This document shows, in pieces, positions 36,098 through 46,600 of a stretch of 64,000 nt of DNA. Location of the stretch: NCBI GenBank assembly GCA_031548365.1, contig JAVBRD010000019.1:84511-148510 (forward strand). The letters are read 5' to 3'. Each line of letters starts with the position of its first letter. Within the stretch, counting starts at the first letter, position 1. The DNA comes from JAVBRD01 sp031548365 (lineage in GTDB: Bacteria > Bacillota > Clostridia > Christensenellales > UBA1750). Below the pieces are notes generated by a model. The model did no database searches. It was given only the letters and a program-made list of their open reading frames with translations, and was not told where the DNA came from. The position numbers and the translations under genes were made by a program.

Positions 36098-36186
36098 TTT
36101 CAAAACAGTTCGCGAGGCATTCCATCGGGTATCAAGACCGGTCTCGTTGTGCGCGCCGACCGCCAAAGCCAACGCGTAGGAACGAC

Positions 36187-36230
36187 AAAATAAAGCCGCC
36201 GCCCCCTTGATTAACCTCGGGGTTGGCGGC
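36187..36230 (-). terminator. Terminator of the ABC exporter-GH43 operon
   Basis: Minus-strand stem of arms 36219-36230 and 36195-36206 (GCCGCC..CCCC / GGGG..GGCGGC) followed by TTTATTTT. It lies 20 nt after the GH43 stop. Confidence 0.8.
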
Positions 36231-36249
36231 GGATTTGATCAGCGATACC

Positions 36250-37188
36250 CTAATAGACGACGTTTTCGATGCTCCCGTCCGCGCGGAAGCGCAGCGGCGA
36301 TATGCACACCTGCCGGTTGCCGCCGCCTTTCAAAGGATCAGCGTGGGTGTGGTACACGATGAGCGGCTCACCGTCCGGCGCTTCGGTGATGCTGTTGTGC
36401 CCCGGGCCCGACATGCGCGGGTAGTCGTGGGAGAGGATGGGGTTTCCCTCGTACTTCTGGTACGGCCCGAGCGGTGTCCGGCTCGTGGCGTAGCCCACGG
36501 CGTAGTGCTTGTCCTGATAGTGGTTGGCGGAAAAGAACATGTAGTACAGGCCGTTTCGTTTCATCAGGAAAGATCCTTCGTTCCATCTGCGCCCCGTGGT
36601 CTTCGCTGAACGATCTTCCCACGCCTGCTCGGGGCGGAGCAACAGCTGAAGTTCTCCCTTGATCGAGCGCATGTCGGGGGACAGCTCCGCGCCGTAGATC
36701 CAGCTCTCCTCGTAGTCCCCCACTTTGTGCTTGTAGCAGCAGCGCGAGCAGGTCAGGTACATTCGCCCGTCGTCGTCGATAAGAACGTTGGCGTCGATGA
36801 CGGGGAAACCCGGGTCAAACAGTGGTTGGCGGGCGACGTCGCGGAAGGGTCCGAGGGGAGAATCCGACACAGCCACGCCGATGCGAAAGGTCTCATCCTC
36901 CCCGTTCGGGTTGAGCTTGGTGTTCGCGCTGTAGAACAGATAATACCTGCCGTCCAGCTCTACGCACTCAGGCGCCCAGTAGCAGTCGAGGCTCCACGCG
37001 TCCGCGTCCGGCTCAAAGCACAGACCGCGGTCTTCCCAGCGCGCGAGATCGCGGGACGACCACACCTTAAAGCCGGTCTTGAAAGATGTCGCGTACAGAT
37101 AGTACGTCCCGGCGAAACGGGCGTCTCCGGGCTTCAGGATAAACGGATCGCCGATACCGGTGATGCTCAGGGGATTGACTAGCCGCAT
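36250..37188 (-). CDS. Glycoside hydrolase family 43 (arabinanase/xylosidase-type)
   Basis: 312-residue five-bladed beta-propeller enzyme without signal peptide, thus cytoplasmic. The three acidic residues are visible: GDPFILKPGD (general base Asp13), VIDANVL (pKa-modulating Asp) and WNEGSF (acid Glu). Family members release arabinose or xylose from plant oligosaccharides. The RBS TAGGAGGG overlaps the stop of the upstream ABC exporter, so the two are translated from one mRNA. Confidence 0.93.
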   Translation of the reverse strand: MRLVNPLSITGIGDPFILKPGDARFAGTYYLYATSFKTGFKVWSSRDLARWEDRGLCFEPDADAWSLDCYWAPECVELDGRYYLFYSANTKLNPNGEDETFRIGVAVSDSPLGPFRDVARQPLFDPGFPVIDANVLIDDDGRMYLTCSRCCYKHKVGDYEESWIYGAELSPDMRSIKGELQLLLRPEQAWEDRSAKTTGRRWNEGSFLMKRNGLYYMFFSANHYQDKHYAVGYATSRTPLGPYQKYEGNPILSHDYPRMSGPGHNSITEAPDGEPLIVYHTHADPLKGGGNRQVCISPLRFRADGSIENVVY

Positions 37189-37197
37189 GTGACCCTC

Positions 37198-38937
37198 CTA
37201 CGACCTGAACTGATACTTGTACAGTTCGGAATACATGCCGCCCGCGGCGAGCAGCGTGTCGTGGGTGCCGCGTTCGGTGATGCCCTCGCCGGTGAGGACG
37301 ATGATCTCGTCGGCGTTTTTGATGGTAGAGAGGCGGTGCGCGACCACGATGGTCGTGCGGCCTTCGGAGAGCTCCTCCAGCGCGGACTGGATGAGCATCT
37401 CGGTCGCGTTGTCCAGCGCGGAGGTCGCCTCGTCCAAAATGAGGATGGGCGGATTCTTCAGGAACACGCGCGCGATGGAAATCCGCTGCTTCTGTCCGCC
37501 GGAGAGCTTGATGCCGCGCTCGCCGATGTATGTGTTGTAGCCTTCCTCAAGCGTCATGATGTAGTCGTGGATATTAGCGCGTTTGGCGGCGCGGATGATC
37601 TCCTCTTCGCCCGCGTCCAGATCGCCGTAAGCGATGTTTTCGCGGATGGTGCCGGTGAACAGGAACACATCCTGCGCCACAATACCGATGTTTTTGCGCA
37701 GCGAATGGCGCGTGAGCCGCGTGATGTCCGTGCCGTCGATGGCGATTTGCCCGCCCGAGAGGTCGTAGAAGCGCGGGATGAGGTGGCACAGCGTGGTTTT
37801 CCCTCCGCCGGACGGCCCCACGAGCGCCACGGTCTTGCCCTTGTCGATGTGGAGCGACAAATGGCTGATGACGGGCCGGGCAAGCACGTCGCCCGAGTCC
37901 TTGTCTTTTTCGTCATAAGAGAAGCTTGCGTCGTTAAAGTCGATTACGCCGTCTACGTTCGAAAGCTCGATGGCGTCGGGCGCTTCCTGTTCGGGTTTCT
38001 GCTCCATGATGTGCATGATGCGCTCAAAGCCCGTCATGCCGTTCTGGTACTGCTCAAAGAACGAAATGAGCCGGCGAACGGGCGAGAGGAAGGAGTTGAT
38101 GTACAACAGAAACATGGTGAACTCACCCGCGTCGATGGCGCCGCGAAAGAAGAAGATGCCGCCCGCGACGAGAACGACGAGGTACAGCACGTCCGTGGAG
38201 AACCCCATGGACGCTGAAAACTCGCCCATGACTTTGTACGCGCGGTTGCGCGCCTTTTGGTATGAATCGTTGAATTTCTGAAACTTTTTGTTCTCGTGCG
38301 CGTCGTTCGTGTACGCGCGCGTGACACGGATGCCCGTGAGCGCGTTTTCGAGGTTGGCGTTGATCTCGCCCAGCTCCACGCGCGTCTGCGTGAACGCCGC
38401 GGACATGCGCTTGCGCATCACGACCGCGATGAACACGACGATCGGGAGCGCGCCGAAGACAATGAGCGTGAGCGGCACGCTGATCGTGCACAAAATCGCG
38501 AACGCGCCGATGAGCACGATCAGCGAGAGAAAGAGATCCTCGGGGCCGTGGTGCGCAAGCTCCGAGATGTCCATCATGTCGTTGACAAGACGTGACATGA
38601 GCGTGCCCGACTTGTTCTCGTCAAAGAAAGAAAAGGGAAGCTTTTGCATATGCGTGAACACCGAGAGGCGCATATCGGCCTGCATGCGCACGCCCATGAC
38701 GTGTCCGTAAAACTGGATAAAATAGTTCAACCCCGCTTTCGCCGCGTAGATCAGCAGGAGCGCGGCGCACCACACGAGGAACAGCCGGAGGTTGCCCGAG
38801 GGCACGTAGACGTTGATGATGTCCTTGGCGATGACAGGATACACAAGATCCGCCGCCGCGACCAGGAGCGCGCACAGCATGTCCTGTGAAAACAGCTTCA
38901 AATGGGGCTTGTAAAACGGTATAAACCTGCGAAACAA
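37198..38937 (-). CDS. ABC exporter (fused TM-ATPase)
   Basis: 579 residues: six membrane spans, then GPSGGGKTT, LSGGQKQR and LILDEATSALD with the catalytic Glu, so it can work as a homodimer. It resembles YknV/MsbA-like exporters. The start is TTG 38937, set by GGGGAGGA 6 nt upstream. It is the first gene of a two-gene operon with the GH43 enzyme, an unusual coupling; the exporter may have a role unrelated to drugs. Confidence 0.93.
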   Translation of the reverse strand: MFRRFIPFYKPHLKLFSQDMLCALLVAAADLVYPVIAKDIINVYVPSGNLRLFLVWCAALLLIYAAKAGLNYFIQFYGHVMGVRMQADMRLSVFTHMQKLPFSFFDENKSGTLMSRLVNDMMDISELAHHGPEDLFLSLIVLIGAFAILCTISVPLTLIVFGALPIVVFIAVVMRKRMSAAFTQTRVELGEINANLENALTGIRVTRAYTNDAHENKKFQKFNDSYQKARNRAYKVMGEFSASMGFSTDVLYLVVLVAGGIFFFRGAIDAGEFTMFLLYINSFLSPVRRLISFFEQYQNGMTGFERIMHIMEQKPEQEAPDAIELSNVDGVIDFNDASFSYDEKDKDSGDVLARPVISHLSLHIDKGKTVALVGPSGGGKTTLCHLIPRFYDLSGGQIAIDGTDITRLTRHSLRKNIGIVAQDVFLFTGTIRENIAYGDLDAGEEEIIRAAKRANIHDYIMTLEEGYNTYIGERGIKLSGGQKQRISIARVFLKNPPILILDEATSALDNATEMLIQSALEELSEGRTTIVVAHRLSTIKNADEIIVLTGEGITERGTHDTLLAAGGMYSELYKYQFRS

Positions 38938-39047
38938 TCGATATCCTCCCCGATACGCATGATGTAGTCAGGGTAGACCGCCCCGAGGCGTTTGTCAAGT
39001 AGGGCGCTGCGCCCCGCAACACGCCGCTTTTCCCACGCAGACGCCTG

Positions 39048-39056
39048 TGGTATACT
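39048..39056 (+). promoter_or_regulatory. Extended -10 promoter of the ABC-F gene
   Basis: TGG-TATACT (TGn plus -10 at 39051-39056). No good -35 is seen. The predicted transcript starts near 39063, leaving a leader of about 210 nt. Confidence 0.6.
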
Positions 39057-39087
39057 TGCGTTACGTCGAGGAAGGGGGGTGGTCGCA

Positions 39088-39159
39088 ATGATCATGAGGT
39101 TTACCTCCGGAATTGCGTTTGTCTCGCTCCGCACAAGGTCTGTTGCGTCAATGGGCTGA
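39088..39159 (+). CDS. Leader peptide (23 codons) upstream of the ABC-F gene
   Basis: MIMRFTSGIAFVSLRTRSVA ending SMG, preceded by a very strong RBS (GGAAGGGGGG, 7 nt before ATG 39088). It ends at TGA 39159, 10 nt before a hairpin. Resistance-type ABC-F genes are often controlled by short translated leaders on which drug-bound ribosomes stall. This ORF fits that layout, but the peptide sequence matches none that I know. Confidence 0.6.
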   Translation: MIMRFTSGIAFVSLRTRSVASMG

Positions 39160-39168
39160 GGCGGTTTG

Positions 39169-39240
39169 TGGAAAGCGAACGCTTTCCAAGCGCGGAGCGG
39201 GTCCTTCAAACGCCTTTTCCGTTGGCTGCACGGACCTTTT
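39169..39240 (+). promoter_or_regulatory. Attenuator-like hairpins in the ABC-F leader
   Basis: TGGAAAGC (39169-39176) / GCTTTCCA (39181-39188) forms one stem. GGTCC (39200-39204) pairs with GGACC (39232-39236) with an inner AAACG/CCGTT pairing, followed by TTTT (39237-39240), resembling an intrinsic terminator before the main start at 39275. Confidence 0.5.
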
Positions 39241-39274
39241 ATGGTTCATGACAATCATAAAGGGAGCGTTGTGC

Positions 39275-40897
39275 ATGCTGGAAATCGGAATGAGCAATGT
39301 CATCAAGAACTATGGATTTAAGAACGTGTTAAGCGGCGCGTGCCTTGAGATCATGACCTACGACCGCGTCGCCATCGTGGGGCGAAACGGCACGGGCAAG
39401 TCGACGATACTCAAGATCATCGCGGGGAGCGAGAGCGCGAACTCGGGCGACGTGAGCGTGCGCCGGGGCGCGACCATCGGGTATTTAGAGCAGATCCCCG
39501 AACTCAGCCAAAGCGGCGCGGACACACGCGCCGTGCTCATGGAGCCATTCGCGGCCGTATTCGCGTGCGAGAGGCGCATGCGCGAGCTGGAAGAGAAAAT
39601 GGCGGTTGAAACCGCCGCCCCCGCGCTTGAACGGCTGATGAGCAGCTACGCGCACCAGCAAAGCGAGTTTGAAAAGCTTGGCGGTTTCGCGCTTGAGGAG
39701 CTCTTTTCCCGCGTGACCGTGGGCGTAGGCATCTCTGAGCTTTTGGACCGTCCCTTTAACGCGCTCTCCGGCGGCCAGAAGACCATCGTCAAGCTCGCGT
39801 GCGCTTTGCTCGTTCAGCCCGACATTCTTCTGCTGGACGAGCCGACCAACCATCTGGACACGCGCGCGCTCGAGTGGTTCGAGGGCTTTTTAGCCAAGTA
39901 CAAAGGCACGGTGGTCATCGTCTCCCACGACCGCGCCTTCCTGGACAAGGTCGCCACCAAGACCGTGCTCCTGCGCGGGGGCGCGTGCGAGACGTACAAC
40001 GGCAACTATACATACAGCATCAAAGAGCGCGAGCGCCAGCTGCTCGTGGAGTTTGAGCATTTCAAAAACCAGCAAAAGAAAATCGCCGCGATGAAGGCGG
40101 CGATCAAGCGTTTCCGCGATTGGGGGATGCAGGGCAACAACGAAGACCTTTTGCGAAAGGCCAAGGAACTCGAGCATCGCCTGGAGCGCATCGAGGTTCT
40201 GGAACGCCCCGAGATGGAGGCGGCCAAGCTGCCCGTGCAGCTCTCGGGCGGGCGGACGGGGAACGACGTCGTCACGCTCAAGGGCGTCACGCTGACGGCG
40301 GGGAGCTTGACGCTCATCACGGGCGCCGACCTGACGCTGCGCTACCGCGACAAAGCCTGCCTGATGGGCGACAACGGCGTGGGCAAAACCACGCTGGTTC
40401 GCGCTATTTTGGGCGAAATCCCGCCCGCGTCCGGCGAGATCACGGTGGCGCTTTCCGCGCGCGTGGGCTACATCCCGCAGGAGATCCGCTTTGAAGACGA
40501 CTTGTCCTCGGTGCTGGAGACTTTCAAGCGCGAGGACGTGTGCGCCGAGGGCGAAGCGCGCGCCGCGCTGGCCAAGTTTTTTTTCGTGGGCGAACACGTG
40601 CACAAAAGGGTGTCCGCGCTCTCGGGCGGTGAAAAAGTGCTGCTCAAGCTCGCGCTGCTCATGCGCCGCGAGATCAACCTGCTCGTGTTGGACGAGCCGA
40701 CCAACCACATCGACATCGAGACGCGCGAAACGCTTGAGCAGGCGCTTTTGGCGTTCAACGGCACCATGCTCTTTGTCTCGCACGACCGCTACTTCATCGG
40801 TAAGCTCGCGACCCGCGTGCTCACCATCGAGAGCGGGGGACTCCACAGCTTTTCCGGCGATTACGAGACGTACAAGCGGCAGACACACAGGACATAA
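39275..40897 (+). CDS. ABC-F family ATPase (possible ribosome protection)
   Basis: 540 residues, no membrane spans. Two ABC cassettes: GRNGTGKST/LSGGQK/LLLDEPTNHLD and GDNGVGKTT/LSGGEK/LVLDEPTNHID, joined by a charged linker of about 80 residues (KRFRDWGMQGNNEDLLRKAKELEHR) that in this family reaches the tRNA exit region. Short arm, no C-terminal extension. Such proteins either protect ribosomes from antibiotics or aid stalled translation. The attenuation-type leader favours a drug-inducible role. ATG 39275 has GGGAG 8 nt upstream. Confidence 0.92.
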   Translation: MLEIGMSNVIKNYGFKNVLSGACLEIMTYDRVAIVGRNGTGKSTILKIIAGSESANSGDVSVRRGATIGYLEQIPELSQSGADTRAVLMEPFAAVFACERRMRELEEKMAVETAAPALERLMSSYAHQQSEFEKLGGFALEELFSRVTVGVGISELLDRPFNALSGGQKTIVKLACALLVQPDILLLDEPTNHLDTRALEWFEGFLAKYKGTVVIVSHDRAFLDKVATKTVLLRGGACETYNGNYTYSIKERERQLLVEFEHFKNQQKKIAAMKAAIKRFRDWGMQGNNEDLLRKAKELEHRLERIEVLERPEMEAAKLPVQLSGGRTGNDVVTLKGVTLTAGSLTLITGADLTLRYRDKACLMGDNGVGKTTLVRAILGEIPPASGEITVALSARVGYIPQEIRFEDDLSSVLETFKREDVCAEGEARAALAKFFFVGEHVHKRVSALSGGEKVLLKLALLMRREINLLVLDEPTNHIDIETRETLEQALLAFNGTMLFVSHDRYFIGKLATRVLTIESGGLHSFSGDYETYKRQTHRT

Positions 40898-40902
40898 TGC
40901 CG

Positions 40903-41265
40903 CTATTGATCGGCGAGCAGCCAATCCAGCGCGTCCGGCTCATTCTCAAAGGAGCGGAACATGCGTCCCCGGTTGGTTTCGATGAGGAAATCGGCAAATT
41001 TGCCCTTGACGGCGGACGCGCCCAGCACCGCGGCCGCTTTGATGTGATAGTTTCCGAGCTTTTGCATAACCAAGCCGCACACGCGCGTGGACAGCCGCAA
41101 AAACTCATCCGAGAGGGACGCGGCGGGGAGCAGCAGCCGCTCCGCGCCGCACCCGAAGCAAACTCCCACCAGATCAACGCCGTCCTGCTCGGCCATAATC
41201 TGACCGCTTGTCACGGCGACATAAACCTGACCGTCCCTTTGCCTTGTTTCCGTGGTCAGCATCAC
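40903..41265 (-). CDS. DUF4180 domain protein
   Basis: 120 residues, single domain with the DUF4180 pattern (LPAASLSDEFLRLSTRVCGLVMQKLGNYHIKAAAVLG... and FLIETNRGRMFRSFENEPDALDWL). Function unknown. It overlaps the aldo/keto reductase stop by 4 nt and ends 5 nt from the convergent ABC-F gene. Confidence 0.85.
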   Translation of the reverse strand: MMLTTETRQRDGQVYVAVTSGQIMAEQDGVDLVGVCFGCGAERLLLPAASLSDEFLRLSTRVCGLVMQKLGNYHIKAAAVLGASAVKGKFADFLIETNRGRMFRSFENEPDALDWLLADQ

Positions 41266-42197
41266 CGCGCCTCCCCTTTCAGGCCCGCAAGCTCCGCTTC
41301 GGTGAACAGACGCTCACCCGCGCGCGCGTTGGCGCAGGCCTGCTCCGCCGATTTCGCGCCGGGAATGGAAACGGGCGCGGCGGCGTGGCTGGCGGTGAAG
41401 CGGATGGCCGTCTCCGCGAGGTTTTCGCGCGGAAGGCGGGCGAGGACGCGGTCAAGGCCGTCCATGCGGCGGTCAAAGTCGGCCCGTCCCTCTTTCCCCT
41501 CGTTCCACGAAGCGCGCACGCTGTCCTCAAAGACGGAGTTCCGGTCGTACTTGCCCGAAAGCACGCCTTTGGCGAGCGGCCCGCGAACCAGCACGCCCAT
41601 GTTGCGCTCTTTGCAGTAATCAAGAAGGCCGTCGGTTTCGTGCTCGCGGCGGATGAGCGAGTACTCGATCTCCACGGCCTGACAATCGCCGTTCGCGTTG
41701 AAGCGCTTGAGCGTGTCCAGGTTATCGGTGGATATGCCGAAGCTGCGGATATGCCCGCGCCGCTTGAGCTCCCTGAATCCCTCAAGGTAGAGGTCGTTTT
41801 CTTCCTGGGTCGGCTCGGCGATGTGGCACAGGTACACATCGACATAGTCGGTGCGCAGGCGGAAGAGGGACGCGTGGCACGCCGCGATGAACATGTCCAC
41901 GGTCGTCATGGGGAGGTGCTGTCCCGTGCGCTTGCCCCAGTTGCCCACCTTGGTGACGATCGACACACGATGGCGCACGCCGGCCAGCGCGCGGCCCAGC
42001 CGCTCCTCGGAAAGCCCGTTGGGAATGCCGTATGATTCCGCGGTGTCAAAGAGGTTCACGCCCGCGTCGAGCGCGGCTTGAACGGTCGCGAACGCGGCGG
42101 CGTCGCTGATATCGCCCCACTGGTTGCCGATGTTCCATGTGCCCAGCCCGACGGCGGACGCCTGTATGCCTGTGTTTCCGAACGGTCTGACGATCAT
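41262..42197 (-). CDS. Aldo/keto reductase
   Basis: 311 residues, (beta/alpha)8 NADPH-dependent oxidoreductase. The catalytic tetrad is in place: Asp and Tyr in NLFDTAESYG, Lys in VTKVGNW and His in YLCHIAE. The NADP-binding end is IPGAKSAEQACANARAGE. It reduces aldehydes or sugars; the exact substrate is unknown. It is first in an operon with DUF4180. Confidence 0.93.
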   Translation of the reverse strand: MIVRPFGNTGIQASAVGLGTWNIGNQWGDISDAAAFATVQAALDAGVNLFDTAESYGIPNGLSEERLGRALAGVRHRVSIVTKVGNWGKRTGQHLPMTTVDMFIAACHASLFRLRTDYVDVYLCHIAEPTQEENDLYLEGFRELKRRGHIRSFGISTDNLDTLKRFNANGDCQAVEIEYSLIRREHETDGLLDYCKERNMGVLVRGPLAKGVLSGKYDRNSVFEDSVRASWNEGKEGRADFDRRMDGLDRVLARLPRENLAETAIRFTASHAAAPVSIPGAKSAEQACANARAGERLFTEAELAGLKGEAR

Positions 42198-42276
42198 GCC
42201 GAAGCCCCCTTATGCGTGGTGTATTCAGGCCGAGTATACCACAAAAGGGCTCCCGGCAAAAGAAAGGAGCCGTTTC

Positions 42277-43620
42277 ATGATGAACCGAGGCCGCCGAGCT
42301 CGCGCGATCATGCCGTGCGTCCTTTGCGTGTTTCTGTGCGCGTCGTGCGCGCCCACGGCCGTGACCGCCCCGGTGACGGCTTCATCTCCCGCCGTGACCG
42401 CTCCGTCCTCGCCGCCTCCGGCGCCTGCGCCGACGCCAACCCTCGCGCCGACGCCCGAACCGCCCTACGACTGGAGCGCGCTGACAAGAGAGGATTTCCT
42501 CGCGGACTCTGACTTCATGTGCGCGGTGATTGACGAGTACTGCCCCTATGTCGCGGAAATGAAAACAACGCCGAGGAGAGGCTTTACGGTCGACTGGGAG
42601 GGCGCGAAACAAAGATACCGTGCTGAGCTTGAATCGATGGCCCTGACGGAGTTGACACCCCGGAAATGGTACGCTTTAGCGGAGCGGTGGCTTGGTTCAC
42701 TCAGAGACGCGGGGCACATCCGCGCGATTCACGCTTCATCCATACCCAGATATGCAGAATTTCAGCAAGCCGTTGATCATGAGCGACTCCGGAACGCGGC
42801 GGCGGTGCATCCGCGCGCTGAGGCGTTCTATGCGCTGCAGAACAGCGTCGCGTCCGTCATCAGCACACCTACCGCAACGGAGAGCCCCGACCGGGTCATC
42901 CAAAGAACATTCATCCCCGATGTCGTGGAGGGCCACACCTATCTGCAAATGAAGTCGTTCGACTTTCCGTTCGGCATGCAAGGCGACGCAATCGAATGGC
43001 TCATGTCTTACTTCGCACGGAACACGGACAAAAAGCACATCATCATCGACCTGCGCGGAAACGGCGGCGGAAGCGACGGCATTTGGTTCGCCGGCGTGCT
43101 GCGCCCGCTCCTCCAAAAAGACGCGAGCGCTGAAGAGCTTTGGGCGATGACCGACAGCGCGTATTCCTTGATTGAGCGCTACGGTCTGGTTTCCTCGTGC
43201 ACGGAAATCCCGCGCGCGCGCTGGAGCGAGTTTGGGGTCGCGGAGATACCGGACATTGACAGATTGCTGAGCCGGACCGCCAGTTACCCCGTGCACGAGA
43301 GACGCGTGCCATGGGATGGCCAGATGTGGGTGCTGGTGGACGACCGCGTGGCTTCCGCCGCCGATAACTTTGTGCGTTTTTGCAAGAAGACAGGATTCGC
43401 GACGGTTGTGGGTACGCGCACCGGCGGCCTCGGCGGCGGAAGCGCGCCCGAGATGGCCATGCTGCCCAACACCGGGCTGATCTTCAGGTACGAGGTCATC
43501 TGCGCGTTCAACGACGACGGAACGTACAATCAGATCACCGGGACGCTGCCCGACATCGACTCAGGCACTTCGTCGAACGCGCTGGACGCGTGCCTGAAGG
43601 CCATACGAAGCGGCAACTGA
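42277..43620 (+). CDS. S41-type peptidase-like lipoprotein
   Basis: 447 residues. The N-terminal signal ends in LCASC, so Cys is probably lipidated although the -3 residue is unusual. A Pro/Ala/Thr-rich tether follows (~25-55). The C-terminal half has the S41 tail-protease core: HIIIDLRGNGGG, WVLVDDRVASAADNF (with the catalytic Ser) and the TGG strand. No PDZ domain is seen. ATG 42277 has AAAGGAG 7 nt upstream. It lies 20 nt upstream of the Lhr gene. Confidence 0.85.
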   Translation: MMNRGRRARAIMPCVLCVFLCASCAPTAVTAPVTASSPAVTAPSSPPPAPAPTPTLAPTPEPPYDWSALTREDFLADSDFMCAVIDEYCPYVAEMKTTPRRGFTVDWEGAKQRYRAELESMALTELTPRKWYALAERWLGSLRDAGHIRAIHASSIPRYAEFQQAVDHERLRNAAAVHPRAEAFYALQNSVASVISTPTATESPDRVIQRTFIPDVVEGHTYLQMKSFDFPFGMQGDAIEWLMSYFARNTDKKHIIIDLRGNGGGSDGIWFAGVLRPLLQKDASAEELWAMTDSAYSLIERYGLVSSCTEIPRARWSEFGVAEIPDIDRLLSRTASYPVHERRVPWDGQMWVLVDDRVASAADNFVRFCKKTGFATVVGTRTGGLGGGSAPEMAMLPNTGLIFRYEVICAFNDDGTYNQITGTLPDIDSGTSSNALDACLKAIRSGN

Positions 43621-43640
43621 CCGAACAATGGAGGCGTCGC

Positions 43641-46600
43641 ATGCAAGCCTTGAGCGTCTTTCACCCCGCCGTCGCGGACTGGTTCGCCCGCGCGCTGGGC
43701 GAGCCCACGCAGGTGCAAACCGAGGGCTGGCCCGTCATCGCGTCCGGCCAAAACGCGCTCCTGTGCGCGCCCACCGGCACGGGCAAAACGCTCGCGGCTT
43801 TTTTGTGCGCGATTGACGCGTTTTACCGCGCCAAGGCCTCGGGCGAGCACCTGCCGGGGCTTCAGGTGCTCTACATCTCCCCCCTGCGCTCCCTGACCAA
43901 CGACATGAAGCTCAACCTCATGCGCCCGCTGGAGGCGCTTGAGCTTTCCGACGTGTCCGTGATGGTGCGCAACGGCGACACACCCACCAGCGAGCGCAAT
44001 AAAATGGTCAAACAGCACCCCAACATGCTGCTGACCACACCCGAGTCGCTCTTTGTGCTCCTGACATCCGAAAAGGGCCGCGCGATGCTCTACAACGTGC
44101 GCACCGTGATTGTGGACGAGCTTCACGCCATCCTTGACAGCAAAAGGGGAACACACCTCGCGCTGTCCCTTGAGCGGCTGGAGACGCTGTGCGGGCGGCC
44201 CTTTCAGCGCATCGGCCTGAGCGCCACGGTCAAGCCGCTCTCGCTCGCCGCCGATTTCCTCGCGGGGCCGCACGGGTGCGCGGTCGTCGCGCCGCAGACG
44301 CCCAAGCGCGTCGAGCTGCACGTGACCTCCCCCATCGCGGACATGCGCGCGCTCCCCGAAGGCACCATCTGGCCTGAAATCTGCCGCGTTGTGCTTGATC
44401 TCGCGCTCAAACACCGCACGACGCTTGTTTTCCTCAACCACCGCGCCGCGTGCGAGAAGGTGGCTCACGGTGTCAACATGCTCTTTGGCGGGCAGTTCGC
44501 GCTCACCCATCACGGCTGCGTATCGCGTGAACAGCGGTTGGAGGCCGAGCAGCGGCTGAAGTCGGGCGAGCTGCGCTGCTTGTGCGCGACGTCCTCCATG
44601 GAACTGGGCATCGACGTGGGCGAAGTCGATCTTGTGCTACAGGTCGCCGCGCCCTTCACCATCGCGTCCGGGCTCCAGCGGCTGGGGCGCGCGGGGCACA
44701 ATCCGGGCCGGTCCAGCCTGATGCACATGCTCCCGAGGACCGCCTACGACACCATCGCGTGCGGCTTCATCGCGCGCGGGATCGCCGAGAAAGGCATCGA
44801 GTCCGCCAATGTGCCCACGCTCTGTTTGGACGTGCTGGCCCAGCACGCGGTGTCCATGGCGGCGTCGGAGGAATGGACGGTGGACGACATGCTGGCCCTC
44901 GTCCGGCGCGCGTACCCCTATCGCGAGCTTGAGCGCGATCAGCTGACCAATGTGCTCGCCATGCTCTACGGCGACTACGAGCACAGCGAGGACAGGCCCG
45001 TGCGCCCGCGCGTCGCTTACGACCGCATCCATCAAACGGTGGGCGCGGCGCCCTCGTCACGGCTTTTGGCGATACGCTCGGGCGGGACCATCCCCGACCG
45101 GGGCTATTACAAAGTCAATCTCGAGGACGGCACCCGCCTTGGCGAGCTGGACGAGGTGTTCGTGTTCGAGGCGCGCGTGGGCGACAAGTTCATGCTGGGT
45201 TCCTACGCGTGGCAGCTGGTGCGCATCGAGCGCGACCGCGTGGTCGTGCGTCCCGCCACGCAGGCCGGCGCGCGCTCTCCCTTCTGGAACGGCGACTGGG
45301 CGGGCCGCCCGTACGAGCTGGGACAGCGGATCGGCGCGCACTTCGCGCTCATGGAGGAGTGCGCCGTGACGGGCAAACTCGAGCAGACGCTGACCGAGGA
45401 GTTTTTGATGGACGCCGACGGCGCGTCCAACGCGGCGCGGCTCCTGCGCGACCAGATCGACGCGCTCGGATGCCTGATGACCGATAAGCGGCTCGTCATC
45501 GAAAACTTCCGCGACGAGACGGGGAACGCGCGCACGCTCATCCACTCGCCGTTCGGGGGGCGGGTCAACCTCGGCATCATGATGCTCCTTGAGAAAAAGC
45601 TCAACGAAATGGGCGTCGCCAACGTGCAGCTCATACAGAACGACGACGGCATCCTCTTGCACAGCTTGACAAGCGAGCACATGCCCAAAGGGCTTTTGCA
45701 CATGCTCAATCCGGAAACCGCGCCCGCGGAGCTTGCGGAGCTGATGCCCGGATCGGTGCTCTTTCAGATGATCTTCCGCTACAACGCCGCGCGCGCTCTC
45801 ATGATGGGGTTTCGCCCCGAAGGACGCGTGCCGCTCTGGGTTCAGCGCCTGCGCAGCGATGAGGCGCTCTCCCGCGCGTCCGCGCACAAAAACCACCCGC
45901 TCGTGCTCGAGACCACGCGCGAGTGCATGCTGACGTTCCTGGACATGGACGCCATCGTGGACGTGCTCACAAAAGTACGCGAGGGCCGCATCACCCTGCA
46001 CGAGACAAAGCGCGACAAGGCCTCGCCCATGGCCATCGAGCTCAAGCGTGCGTTTGAAGGCATGATGATGTACGAGGAGCCGTACGCCGAGCTTGCGCGC
46101 ACCGTGGGCAGCGGCGGGACCGCGCCCAAGTCGCCGGCCGAGATGCTCCCGCCCGAAAAACAGGATCTGCTCAAGGCCGCGGCCGACGCTCCCCCCAAAG
46201 ACGCGTCCGAAACGCACGCCATGCTGATGATGGGCGGCGACTTCCGCGCGGGCGACTCCGAAGTGCCTCTGGAGTGGCTCCGCCAGCTCGCTCGCGAAGG
46301 CCGCGCGCTCTATGTCGACCCGGGGCTGTGGATCGCCGCCGAGCAAGAGGAGCTGTACCGAGACGCGCTCACGGGCGAGCCGGAAGCGCTCACGCGCGTT
46401 GTGCGCAGGCTTCTGCGCTACCGGGGCGCGCAGGACGCGTTCTCCCTCGCCGACCGCTACGCGCTGGAACCCGACCGCGCGCAGGAGGTGCTGGAGCGTC
46501 TGTCCGAGCTGGGCGCGATCGTGCCGTGGGAGGACGTGTTCGTCCACCGCGATGTGTACGAGCGCGCGTCCGGCATGCGCAGAGCCGCTTTGCGCGCCGA

